NCBI RefSeq assembly: GCF_025821625.1
Contig: NZ_JACKSH010000206.1
Coordinates: 1-45,070, forward strand
Direction: 5' to 3'
Origin: Mycolicibacterium pyrenivorans
Lineage (GTDB): Bacteria > Actinomycetota > Actinomycetes > Mycobacteriales > Mycobacteriaceae
DNA length: 45,070 nucleotides
Part shown: positions 8,214 through 15,790 of the stretch, one piece after another
How positions within the stretch are numbered: the first letter of the stretch is position 1
Layout of the letters: each line of letters begins with the position of its first letter
Translations under genes and position numbers: made by a program
The notes under the pieces: generated by a model
The model's input: only the letters and a program-made list of their open reading frames with translations
Database searches by the model: none
What the model was told of the DNA's origin: nothing

Positions 8214-9053
8214 ATGACGCTGAAGAAGGACGACGGCGGACGCCGCTGGGTCGAGATGGAGTTCCTGGTGCCCGGCACACCGGAGCAGGTCTGGCAGGCG
8301 ATCGCCACCGGGCCCGGGATGACCGCCTGGTTCACCCCGACCTCGGTAGACGAACGTGTCGGCGGCACCATCGAATTCGATTTCGGCGACCAGGACTGCT
8401 CGGGCGAGGACGCGGGCAGCTCGGGCGTCATCACCACCTGGGAGCCCCCTGCGCGCCTCGGCTACGAGGAGCACGGGTGGAGCGGTGACGCGCCGCCGGT
8501 GGCGACCGAGGTGGTGGTGACGAGCCGCTCGGGGGATCAGTGTGTGGTCCGGATGGTGCACAGTCTGTTCACCGATCGCGACGACTGGGATGACGAGCTG
8601 GAGAGCTTCGAGACGGGATGGCCCGGCTTCTTCGCGGTGCTGCGGATCTACCTCATGCACTTCCCGGGACAGCCCGCGGCCAACGTCCGGGTGATGACGG
8701 CGCATCCCGGCGACCTGAACCAGGCGTGGGCGACGCTGGCGGCGGCTCTCGGCCTCGGCGGCGTGAACGTCGGCGACCGGTGCGAGACCCCGGCCGGTGC
8801 ACCGCGACTGGACGGCGTCGTGGAGCGCATCCACCAGGACGCGCACAGTCGCGAGGTGATGCTGCGGCTGGCCGCACCCGCGCCGGGCATCGCGGTGATC
8901 GGCGGCTTCGGCTTCGGCTTCGGCGATCAGAGCAGGGTGATGGTGAGCATCTACTTCTACGGTGCGGCGGCGCGCGACACCGCCGCGACCGAACAACCGA
9001 AATGGCAGGCCTGGATGGCACAGTTGATGCATGCCCACAGCGCAGCGACCTGA
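8214..9053 (+). CDS. SRPBCC (AHSA1/START-like) domain protein
   Basis: A 279-residue protein whose first 150 residues form an SRPBCC ligand-binding domain: EMEFLVPGTPEQVWQAIATG, then MTAWFTPTSVDERVGGTIEF, a classic AHSA1-type opening. The second half (from about residue 160) looks like a degenerate second domain with a Gly/Phe-rich IGGFGFGFGDQ segment. No membrane segment or catalytic motif is visible. It starts 2 bases after the ArsR-type gene with GAAAGGAGATC just upstream, so the two are co-transcribed and translationally linked. The regulator may respond to, or the SRPBCC protein may bind, a small hydrophobic ligand; this is an inference from the pairing. Confidence 0.8.
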   Translation: MTLKKDDGGRRWVEMEFLVPGTPEQVWQAIATGPGMTAWFTPTSVDERVGGTIEFDFGDQDCSGEDAGSSGVITTWEPPARLGYEEHGWSGDAPPVATEVVVTSRSGDQCVVRMVHSLFTDRDDWDDELESFETGWPGFFAVLRIYLMHFPGQPAANVRVMTAHPGDLNQAWATLAAALGLGGVNVGDRCETPAGAPRLDGVVERIHQDAHSREVMLRLAAPAPGIAVIGGFGFGFGDQSRVMVSIYFYGAAARDTAATEQPKWQAWMAQLMHAHSAAT

Positions 9054-9741
9054 TCGAGCCCGAACCTCCGTGCGCCGGTTGCTGATCGTCTGGTGCGCGA
9101 CGGTGCTCGCCGCGACCGCCGGTCTGCTGACGGCGCCTCCCTCGTCGGCGGAGTTCACGCCGTGGTTCGCGCAGTCCGTCGGGGGGGCCACCCAGGTCCT
9201 GTCGGTCACCGGATCGGGCGGCTCGGACGCCAAGATGGACGTCTGGGAGCGCACCGCCGCCGGGTGGCAGCCGGTGGCCGGGGGCGTGGGAATCCCGGCG
9301 AAAATCGGTTCGAAAGGCATGTCGCCCAACCACTTCGACGGATCGTTGATGACGCCGAAGGGTATCTACACGCTGGACTTCGCCTTCGGCACCGAACCCA
9401 ACCCCGGCGGCGGCCTGCAGTACGTCCAGGTCGGCCCCGACCACTGGTGGGACGGCGATATGAAGAGCCCGACCTACAACACCATGCAGGTGTGCAAGAA
9501 GGACGAGTGCCCGTTCAACACCTCGCTGAGCGCGGGAACCGAGAACCTGCAGATCCCGCAGTACGCGCACGCGGTGGTGATGGGCGTCAACAAGGCGCGA
9601 ATCCCGGGCAAGGGCGGGGCCTTCTTCGTGCACAGCACCGACGGCGGGCCCACCGCGGGCTGCGTGGCGATCGACGACGCCACGCTGGTGACGATCATGC
9701 GCTGGCTGCGGCCCGGCGCGATGATCGCGATCACCGAATAG
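9031..9741 (+). CDS. Exported L,D-transpeptidase-like (YkuD fold) protein, Rv0309-like
   Basis: A 236-residue exported protein. A hydrophobic signal segment (LLIVWCATVLAATAGLLTA) precedes a likely cleavage after PSSA. The C-terminal half carries the L,D-transpeptidase signature: FFVHSTDGGPTAGCVAIDD, with the upstream His and the catalytic Cys in TAGCVAI, followed by LRPGAMIAI. Such enzymes form 3-3 peptidoglycan cross-links or modify cell-wall stems; this subgroup is uncharacterised as far as I know. The ATG at 9031 overlaps the previous gene by 23 bases; a GTG at 9070 would give a shorter N-terminus directly before the signal peptide and is equally possible. The position after the Rv0308-like gene and before the Rv0310c-like gene matches M. 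tuberculosis. Confidence 0.75.
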   Translation: MPTAQRPDRARTSVRRLLIVWCATVLAATAGLLTAPPSSAEFTPWFAQSVGGATQVLSVTGSGGSDAKMDVWERTAAGWQPVAGGVGIPAKIGSKGMSPNHFDGSLMTPKGIYTLDFAFGTEPNPGGGLQYVQVGPDHWWDGDMKSPTYNTMQVCKKDECPFNTSLSAGTENLQIPQYAHAVVMGVNKARIPGKGGAFFVHSTDGGPTAGCVAIDDATLVTIMRWLRPGAMIAITE

Positions 9742-9744
9742 CCC

Positions 9745-10212
9745 TCAGATGTTGAGGGCCCGGCCCGCCTTGACCTTGAAGTTCAACGCCTCCAGCGACA
9801 TCGACGCGTCGTAGGTGCGGTCGTAGCCGGTCTCGCAGATCTTCCAGCCGTCGTCGGTTCTGCGGTACCTGTCGTGGTAGAAGCCCGCGCCGATCAGCAT
9901 GAAGTTGAAGTCCGGCGCGATCACCCGGTCCTGGAGATACCACGTCGCGGTGGCCTCGTCGCCGTCGACGGTGATCTCGGGGTGGTTGACGCGGTGTTCG
10001 GTCAGGATCTCGGGCCCCAGCGAGTTGCGCATGAAGCCGACGAGTTCGTCCCTGCTCGTGAAATGGTGCTCCTCACCGATCGACTCGCCGTACCGGCCGA
10101 CGACATCCTCGGTGAGGGTGTCGGCGAACTCGTCCCAGTGTTTGGTGTCGAGCGCGCGGAGGTACCGGTACTTGACCTGCTTGATGTCGTCGATGTCACC
10201 CATGGCCGACAT
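9745..10212 (-). CDS. SnoaL-like (NTF2 fold) protein, Rv0310c-like
   Basis: A 155-residue NTF2-like protein. The start MSAMGDIDDIKQVKYRYLRALD and the segment LTEDVVGRYGESIGEEHHF are typical of the SnoaL_4 group, and a beta-sheet with TWYLQDRVIAPDFNF and GWKICETGYDRTY follows. This fold includes ketosteroid isomerases, limonene epoxide hydrolases and polyketide cyclases, but no catalytic residue can be assigned with confidence. The start could be the ATG at 10212 or at 10203. The gene is convergent with the L,D-transpeptidase-like gene, with 3 bases between stops. Its upstream neighbour is a decayed HNH fragment and a gene-poor stretch. Confidence 0.8.
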   Translation of the reverse strand: MSAMGDIDDIKQVKYRYLRALDTKHWDEFADTLTEDVVGRYGESIGEEHHFTSRDELVGFMRNSLGPEILTEHRVNHPEITVDGDEATATWYLQDRVIAPDFNFMLIGAGFYHDRYRRTDDGWKICETGYDRTYDASMSLEALNFKVKAGRALNI

Positions 10213-10254
10213 TGCAGCACACCACGGCACCGCAGCATAGGGCCACATATGTGA

Positions 10255-10383
10255 CGTGGGGCGACCCGCGGTCTGCACGCCCACCACCTGCGGCACTGGG
10301 AAGACGGCGGGCCCACCGAGCTGGACAACCCGGTGCTGCTCTGCCCGTATCACCAGCGACCACCAACCAGTCAAGCCGGATAG
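10255..10383 (+). pseudogene. Remnant of a 13E12-type HNH endonuclease
   Basis: After a TGA at 10252-10254 the frame reads LHAHHLRHWEDGGPTELDN and then PVLLCPYHQRPPTSQAG before a TAG at 10381. This is the C-terminal HNH motif of the DUF222/13E12 repeat family that is abundant in mycobacteria, where the usual pattern is HAHHxxHWxDGGPTxLxNxxLLCxxHH. The second His of the final HH pair is replaced (YHQ), and the whole N-terminal DUF222 part is missing. It is a broken relic in the region between the Rv0310c-like and Rv0312-like genes, where M. tuberculosis has Rv0311. Confidence 0.7.
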
Positions 10384-10679
10384 TCGGCATCGCTGGCTTC
10401 CACCTCGTTGTATGTAGGGCAGAGAACGCCCGAAGCGCACCACGTAGGGCGACCTTTCGGTACCGTCAATTGAGTTGTGGCAGTTGGTATCACGCCTTGG
10501 GCCGGCGAACGCGACGAGGCGCGAGTGGTCGACGCGGACCTGGACCGCGTCGTAGGCGAACCCGAGCAGTGTTTCGGTGTCCATCGATGACCGCCAGATA
10601 CGATCGTGCTTCCACGCCACTAGGGTGTCAGCTTGGACAGCCGCACTCCCCGCACGCGGCATCCGGTAAGGGATCTCTC
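10384..10679 (+). other. Gene-poor stretch with a possible 37-aa ORF
   Basis: No recognisable gene. A short frame from GTG 10477 to TGA 10590 (37 codons) starts VAVGITPWAGERDEARVVDA, with a TACCGT -10-like hexamer 10 bases before it at 10461-10466. It could be a truncated gene start or a chance frame. Base composition looks less GC-rich than the flanks, in keeping with a patch of foreign or decaying DNA beside the HNH relic. AAGGGA at 10668-10673 is the likely ribosome binding site of the next gene. Confidence 0.3.
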
Positions 10680-12536
10680 TTGGACACGTTCGAGGACTCC
10701 AGCCCGTTGGGGTTGTCCATCGGGACGACCAACCTCGTCGCGGCCGGCGTCGGACACCCGCCGGTGATTCGGCGTTCGGTGCTGACGCTGTTCGGCCACG
10801 CCGCGCCCGAGGTTGGCACGCCCCGACCGGGCACCGCGAGCGATGCCGGGGTGGTGCTGTCCGGGTTCGTCGATCGGGTCGGTGATCCGGTGCCGCTGGT
10901 GGCCGCCGACGGGGCGAGCTACCCGGCCGAACAACTTCTGGTCGAAGCCCTGGAGTCGATGGCCGGGCTGGTGATCCGCACTACCCCGGCCGGCATCGCC
11001 ATCGCCGTGCCCTCCTACTGGAGCCCGGCCATGTCCGACGCGCTGCAGACCACGTTGGGAGCCAGCGAGATCCTGTCTCCGGGCGGTGTCCGGCCACGGT
11101 TGATCCCGGACTCCGTTGCCGCCCTGACCGCGCTGAACGCCAACCCGGGCATCGATCGGCGAGGTGTGGTGGCCCTGCTGGACTTCGGGGGCGGCGGCAC
11201 CAGCATCACCCTCGCCGACGCGGCGTCGGCATTCGACGTGATCGGCGGCACCGCCAGGATCCCCGAGTTCGCGGGGGACCAGATCGACCAGGCGTTGTTG
11301 AGCCACGTGCTCGACGGCATCGCCGGTGGCGGCGACGTCGACCCCGGGCAGACCGCCGCGGTGGGCTCACTGGCCAGGCTGCGGGAACAGTGCCGCTCGG
11401 CCAAGGAGCGGCTGTCTCGCGAAACCGTCACCGGCCTGACCGTCGAACTGCCCGACCAACGCACCGACATCCGCGTCACCCGATCCGAGCTGGAGGAGTT
11501 GATCGCGCGGCCGTTCGACGATGTCGTCGGGGCGTTCGAGGACATGTTGGCGCGCAACAACATCGGCTGGAGTGGCGTCTCCGCGGTCGCGCTGGTCGGC
11601 GGCGGGGCCAGCATCCCGCTTATCGTGCAACGCCTTTCGGAGAGGTCCGGGGTCCGGGTGGTGACGACGCCGCAGCCCGCCCTCGACGCAGGTGTGGGCG
11701 CGGCGCTGTTCGCCGCGTACGGGCGTGGCGCCGACACGGCGACCTGGGTGGCACCGGTGGCCCCCGTTCCCGGTCCGCGTCCCGAGGAAGCCGGCTCGGC
11801 GACCTTCCGTGCGCTTGCCTGGTCCCAGGACGATGACACCAGCGACGACGTCGTCCCGTACGCCGGAGGCGATTACGACCCCTACCTGCCGACGGGCGCG
11901 TACGAGTCCACTGAGATCCTGGCACCCGACGCCGCGCCGCGGGAGGACGACGCCAAGGCCTGGCAGCGGTTGCCGATGTCGGTGTTCGGGATCGCCGCGG
12001 CCATCGCCCTGGTCGCGGTGGGCGGCGTCGCGATCGCGCTGACCAGCCTCGACAGTGACGAGCCGACCACGCCGACCCCGGGCAACATCCCGTTGAGCAG
12101 CGCGTTCATTCCGTCTCCCGACGCCGACACGGTCACCAACCAGCCAGCGCAGCCACCCGCTCCGGCGCCGACCACCGCTGTCGCGCCGCCGAGCGTCGTC
12201 CCTACCACAACCCAGCCCGCCACGACGGCACCGACGACCACCACCACGACATCGCCCACGACCACGACGACCACCACCACCACCACGACAACAACAACGA
12301 CAACGACGACGACCCCCACGACGACCACCACGACGACGACGACGATCCCGACCACCACGACGACGGTCCCGACGACGACGGTCGCCCCCACGACAACGAA
12401 CCCACCGACAACGAACCCGCCGACGACGAACCCCCCGACGACGAACCCGCCGCCGCCGGCGGCGGTGACGACGACGTATCTCGACATCCCGTTCGTTCCG
12501 GTGCCCATTCCGATCCAGGTTCCGCAGGGCCCGTAA
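10680..12536 (+). CDS. Actin/Hsp70-like membrane protein with Thr-rich tail (Rv0312-like)
   Basis: A 618-residue protein starting at TTG 10680, which gives a length close to Rv0312 (about 620 aa). Residues 1-360 have an Hsp70/actin ATPase layout: PLGLSIGTTNLVAAG (phosphate-1-like), VVALLDFGGGGTSITLAD (phosphate-2-like) and VALVGGGASIPLIVQRL (adenosine-like). One membrane helix (VFGIAAAIALVAVGGVAIAL) lies near residue 440. The tail is almost pure Thr/Pro: a run of about 75 residues dominated by Thr, TNPP repeats, then IPFVPVPIPIQVPQGP. I infer a cytoplasmic ATPase-like head and an extracytoplasmic low-complexity tail. The function is unknown. The Thr codons form an ACC/ACG repeat tract prone to slippage. 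Confidence 0.82.
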   Translation: MDTFEDSSPLGLSIGTTNLVAAGVGHPPVIRRSVLTLFGHAAPEVGTPRPGTASDAGVVLSGFVDRVGDPVPLVAADGASYPAEQLLVEALESMAGLVIRTTPAGIAIAVPSYWSPAMSDALQTTLGASEILSPGGVRPRLIPDSVAALTALNANPGIDRRGVVALLDFGGGGTSITLADAASAFDVIGGTARIPEFAGDQIDQALLSHVLDGIAGGGDVDPGQTAAVGSLARLREQCRSAKERLSRETVTGLTVELPDQRTDIRVTRSELEELIARPFDDVVGAFEDMLARNNIGWSGVSAVALVGGGASIPLIVQRLSERSGVRVVTTPQPALDAGVGAALFAAYGRGADTATWVAPVAPVPGPRPEEAGSATFRALAWSQDDDTSDDVVPYAGGDYDPYLPTGAYESTEILAPDAAPREDDAKAWQRLPMSVFGIAAAIALVAVGGVAIALTSLDSDEPTTPTPGNIPLSSAFIPSPDADTVTNQPAQPPAPAPTTAVAPPSVVPTTTQPATTAPTTTTTTSPTTTTTTTTTTTTTTTTTTTPTTTTTTTTTIPTTTTTVPTTTVAPTTTNPPTTNPPTTNPPTTNPPPPAAVTTTYLDIPFVPVPIPIQVPQGP

Positions 12537-12616
12537 CACCGCAGAAACTGACGGCTGCGTCACAACTCCAATGAGGTATAGGGATTTCCCCGATTCCCCC
12601 GGGGGTACTCTCGCGC

Positions 12617-12665
12617 TAGATTTGGCTGCGTCGGTTCGATCGGCTGCGGAGGGGACAGCCGATCG
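12617..12665 (+). promoter_or_regulatory. Promoter -10 and 10-bp leader hairpin before ldh
   Basis: TAGATT at 12617-12622 is a good -10 hexamer, predicting transcription from about 12629. Eight bases later a perfect 10-bp inverted repeat begins: CGATCGGCTG (12637-12646), loop CGGAGGGGA, then CAGCCGATCG (12656-12665). The RNA would start almost directly with this stem-loop. The loop holds a Shine-Dalgarno-like GGAGGGG but no start codon follows at a usable distance. No U-tract follows, so it is not a typical terminator. A 5' stabiliser or regulatory leader is possible. Confidence 0.5.
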
Positions 12666-12751
12666 GGCCGGCTTTCGTCATATGGCCGGTGCGAGGCCCG
12701 AGGCTCGTTCAAAACCTCGATGACCCTGGCATTTTCGCCGACGTCGACGCA

Positions 12752-13723
12752 ATGGGCGACAATGTCGGAGTGCCTGTCGAACAGAACACCAAGGTCGCCG
12801 TCGTCGGCATGGGAAGCGTCGGCACCGCCATCGCGTATGCCTGCCTGATCCGCGGAACGGCGGGCTCGCTCGCTCTCTACGACGTCAACGCAGGCAAGGT
12901 GCGCGCCGAAGTCCTCGATCTCAACCACGGCAGCCAGTTCGTGCCGCACTGCCGGATCTCGGGATCCGACGACATCGCGGTGACCGACCGCTCGGCCGTC
13001 ATCATCGTCACCGCGGGTGCCAAACAGAAACCGGGACAGAACCGCCTCGACCTCGCCGCCGCCAACGTCGCGATGGCGAGGACGCTGACACCGCAACTGG
13101 TCGAACATTCGCCCGACGCCGTCATCGTGTTCGTCACCAACCCGGTCGACGTCGTGACGCTGGCCGCGACCCAGGCGGTCGACGCGGCACCGGGTCACAT
13201 CTTCGGATCCGGAACAGTGTTGGACTCCAGTCGGTTCCGCTATCTGATCGCCGAGGAGGCGGACATCGCCGTCGGCAACGTGCACGGGTTCATCGTCGGC
13301 GAGCACGGCGATTCGGAGATCTCGCTGTGGTCGAGCGTGTCGATCGGGGGAGTGCCCGCAGATCAGTTCCGGCGCGACGGCGCGCTGGTGTTCGACGAGG
13401 ACACCCGCCACCGCATCTCCGCCGAGGTGGTCAACTCCGCCTACGAGATCATCGCGGGCAAGGGGGCCACGAACTTGGCGATCGGGCTGTCCACGGCGCG
13501 CATCATCGAGGCGATCGTCGGCGACCAGCACCGGGTGATGCCGGTGTCGACGGTGCAGAGCGGTGCCTACGACCTCGCCGGCGTCGCGCTGTCACTGCCC
13601 ACCGTCATCACCGCGGCAGGAGCGGGCAAGGTCCTGGAAGTGCCGCTGGCGGTGCCCGAGTTGCTCGGTCTGCAGTCGTCGGCGTCGACGCTGCGCGCCG
13701 TCCAGGACTCGCTCGGTCTGTAG
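12752..13723 (+). CDS. ldh: L-lactate dehydrogenase
   Basis: A 323-residue LDH/MDH-fold enzyme that interconverts pyruvate and L-lactate with NADH. The Rossmann motif is VAVVGMGSVGTAIAY, followed by the acidic LYDVN strand end. The mobile loop AGAKQKPGQNRLDL carries the Gln typical of lactate (not malate) dehydrogenases and the catalytic Arg. The proton-relay Asp/Arg is in GTVLDSSRFRYL and the active-site His in VGEHGDSEISLW. The ATG at 12752 gives a standard-length protein; GTG 12689 in the same frame would add 21 poorly structured residues. It stands alone, with a structured leader upstream. Classical L-LDH is not universal in mycobacteria, and it sits outside the block syntenic with M. tuberculosis. 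Confidence 0.9.
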   Translation: MGDNVGVPVEQNTKVAVVGMGSVGTAIAYACLIRGTAGSLALYDVNAGKVRAEVLDLNHGSQFVPHCRISGSDDIAVTDRSAVIIVTAGAKQKPGQNRLDLAAANVAMARTLTPQLVEHSPDAVIVFVTNPVDVVTLAATQAVDAAPGHIFGSGTVLDSSRFRYLIAEEADIAVGNVHGFIVGEHGDSEISLWSSVSIGGVPADQFRRDGALVFDEDTRHRISAEVVNSAYEIIAGKGATNLAIGLSTARIIEAIVGDQHRVMPVSTVQSGAYDLAGVALSLPTVITAAGAGKVLEVPLAVPELLGLQSSASTLRAVQDSLGL

Positions 13724-13798
13724 CGACCAGGCTGGCGAGAACCCCTTTTAATCCGTTATCCCCGTCCTCGAGGGTGGGGCCAATGCGATAGTGGGTCG

Positions 13799-15775
13799 GT
13801 GAGAGCCGGCTCGGGCGTGCTGGCGCTGCGGGTTCCGCCGGGGATCCGAAGTGCAGCGCTGATCGTCGGTTCGCTGCTGGCAATCCTGGTCATCGCCTGG
13901 CTCTCCCTCGTGACGCAGCCGGAAGCGCTGGCTACCACTGCGTGGTGGCCAGCGGCCGGGATCGCGCTCGGCTTGGGGATTCGGTTCCCGCGGCGGTACA
14001 TCGGCTTTCTCGCGCTGGCAGTCGTGGCCATCACGCTGCCACTGCTGTTGTGGGCGGGACGTACCGTTCCACTGGCGGTGGCCCTGGCCGTCGCCACCGG
14101 GATCGAGATGATGGCCGGGTCCCTGATTCTGCGGGGCCGCGACGACGTGCTGCCGACGTTGACGGGCCCGCGCGACCTCGGGCGGTTGCTGGTGGCTGTC
14201 ATCACGGCGGCGATGGTCTTCGACCTGTTGTCGGCCGGCGCCGCATGGGCTCTCGGAGACACCGCAGGTGCCTGGACCCGGTTGATCACCAATGCCCCGA
14301 AGCATGCCGCGGGCATGATGCTGCTGACCCCGTTGTTCATGGACCTGCCGAAGCGGGCCCGGCAGGCGGCGCCGTTCGAAATGCTCGTGCAGGCGGCCGT
14401 GACCTTCGCCGTCGCGGGGCTCGTGTTCGGCGTCAACCAGCAGATGCCGCTGTCCTTTCTGCCGTTCGTGCCGCTGGTCTGGGCAGCGTTGCGGCTGTCC
14501 ACGAGGCTGATGCTTCTGGAGATTCTCGGCGTCGCGGGGATGGCGTCGGTCGCGAGCACACAGGACAGGGGGCCGTTCTCCTTCGACCGGCTGACGTTGG
14601 AGCCCGGCATCGTCGTCCTTCAGACGTTCGAACTCTCGATGGTGATCGTCTTCCTCGCGCTCTCGCTGGCTGTGGGCCGCGAGCGGGACACCGCCCAACG
14701 CCTCCACGACAGCGAAGAGTTGTTCCGCAGGATCTTCGACGCCTCCGTCGCGGGAAATCTCATCGTCGGTCAGGAAGCCGACGGGTGGAACGTCAGGCGC
14801 AACAACGCATCTGCGGCCGCGACGCTTCCGGGTCTCGGTGCCGGAGACACCCGGCTGAGCGCCCTGCTGGGCGACAGTGCCAGCAAGGCGGTGTCGGACG
14901 AAGCGGACACCCTCGCCGATGAGCACGTGTGGTTGACGGTGACCACCGACGCCGAACGAATCCTCCAGGTCAGCATGGTCCCGATCAAGTCCGCCGAGGA
15001 CGGCGATGTCCTCGCACTGCAGTTTCACGACATCACCGAAGCAACGCATGCGCGTCGTCTCGAGGAAGAGGAACTCGAACGGGCGGCCCAGGTTCAGCGC
15101 GCCCTGCTTCCCTGGCGAATTCCCGCGACACCGGGTTGGAGCTCGGGGGCGCTGTCCGTGCCGGCCAAGCAGGTAGGTGGGGACTTCTTCGACCTCCGCT
15201 TCAGCGCGCCGGACGCGGTATTGAGCCTCGGTGATGTGATGGGCAAGGGGATGGCCGCAGGCATGCTCGCGGCGGCAACCCGAATCGCGTTGCGTTCCAA
15301 CGAACTCGCGACGAGCCCGTCAGTCGTGTTGACCCGCGCCGCGAATGTCCTCGACGGCGATCTGCAACGAACCTGCGCCTTCGTCACGGTGGCGTACGTC
15401 CACGTGGACCTCGTCTCGGGGAAGTACCGGGTCGCCGACGCCGGGCACGGGTTGCATTTCATCGTGCGCGGCGGTCCCGTCGGCGTGGAGCGCATCAGCT
15501 CCGAGGACATGCCCGTGGGCCTGGGTGAGGGCTGGCATGAGAAGCGCGGCACCCTCTACCCCGGCGATGCCGTGCTGCTGGTCAGCGACGGGTTGCTGGA
15601 TCTCTGGGGAGGCACGGTCGAGGGCCTCAGCGACGCCGTCTTCCGGTGCGCACGCGAACACCGCGACTGTCCGCAGGCGCTGATCGACGCGCTCTGTGCG
15701 GGCGCCGACACCTCCGTCGACCGCGACGACGTGACCGCGGTGATGCTGCGGCGTGAGCGCGAAGCCGTGGCCTGA
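13799..15775 (+). CDS. MASE1-PAS-SpoIIE (PP2C) membrane phosphatase
   Basis: A 658-residue sensor phosphatase. Residues 1-300 form a multi-helix MASE1-type membrane sensor (TAWWPAAGIALGLGIRF near the start). A PAS-like domain starts at about 305 (ERLHDSEELFRRIFDAS-type opening), then a coiled linker rich in Glu (LEEEELERAAQVQRALLP) leads to a SpoIIE/RsbU phosphatase. The metal-binding acids are in GGDFFDLRF, LSLGDVMGKGM, LLVSDGLLDLWGG and DRDDVTAVML. RsbU-type enzymes dephosphorylate anti-anti-sigma factors to release alternative sigma factors. No anti-sigma or STAS gene is adjacent, so its partner must be elsewhere. The GTG start lies 75 bases after ldh. Confidence 0.88.
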   Translation: MRAGSGVLALRVPPGIRSAALIVGSLLAILVIAWLSLVTQPEALATTAWWPAAGIALGLGIRFPRRYIGFLALAVVAITLPLLLWAGRTVPLAVALAVATGIEMMAGSLILRGRDDVLPTLTGPRDLGRLLVAVITAAMVFDLLSAGAAWALGDTAGAWTRLITNAPKHAAGMMLLTPLFMDLPKRARQAAPFEMLVQAAVTFAVAGLVFGVNQQMPLSFLPFVPLVWAALRLSTRLMLLEILGVAGMASVASTQDRGPFSFDRLTLEPGIVVLQTFELSMVIVFLALSLAVGRERDTAQRLHDSEELFRRIFDASVAGNLIVGQEADGWNVRRNNASAAATLPGLGAGDTRLSALLGDSASKAVSDEADTLADEHVWLTVTTDAERILQVSMVPIKSAEDGDVLALQFHDITEATHARRLEEEELERAAQVQRALLPWRIPATPGWSSGALSVPAKQVGGDFFDLRFSAPDAVLSLGDVMGKGMAAGMLAAATRIALRSNELATSPSVVLTRAANVLDGDLQRTCAFVTVAYVHVDLVSGKYRVADAGHGLHFIVRGGPVGVERISSEDMPVGLGEGWHEKRGTLYPGDAVLLVSDGLLDLWGGTVEGLSDAVFRCAREHRDCPQALIDALCAGADTSVDRDDVTAVMLRREREAVA

Positions 15776-15790
15776 CCTCCAACTGTGTCG

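Noticed and set aside
10200..10383. A complete HNH endonuclease gene
   Set aside because: Only about 40 codons after a stop show similarity and a zinc-binding His is changed.
10212..10679. Longer N-terminus for the Rv0312-like protein
   Set aside because: The upstream frame is Arg/Pro-rich and crosses the HNH relic in another frame; TTG 10680 with AAGGGA upstream gives the expected length.
12230..12470. ACC/ACG repeats considered as a CRISPR or minisatellite array
   Set aside because: The period is three bases, in frame with Thr codons; there are no spacers, and the reading frame is intact.
12647..12665. GGAGGGG in the ldh leader hairpin considered as a ribosome binding site
   Set aside because: No ATG, GTG or TTG lies 4-12 bases downstream in any useful frame.
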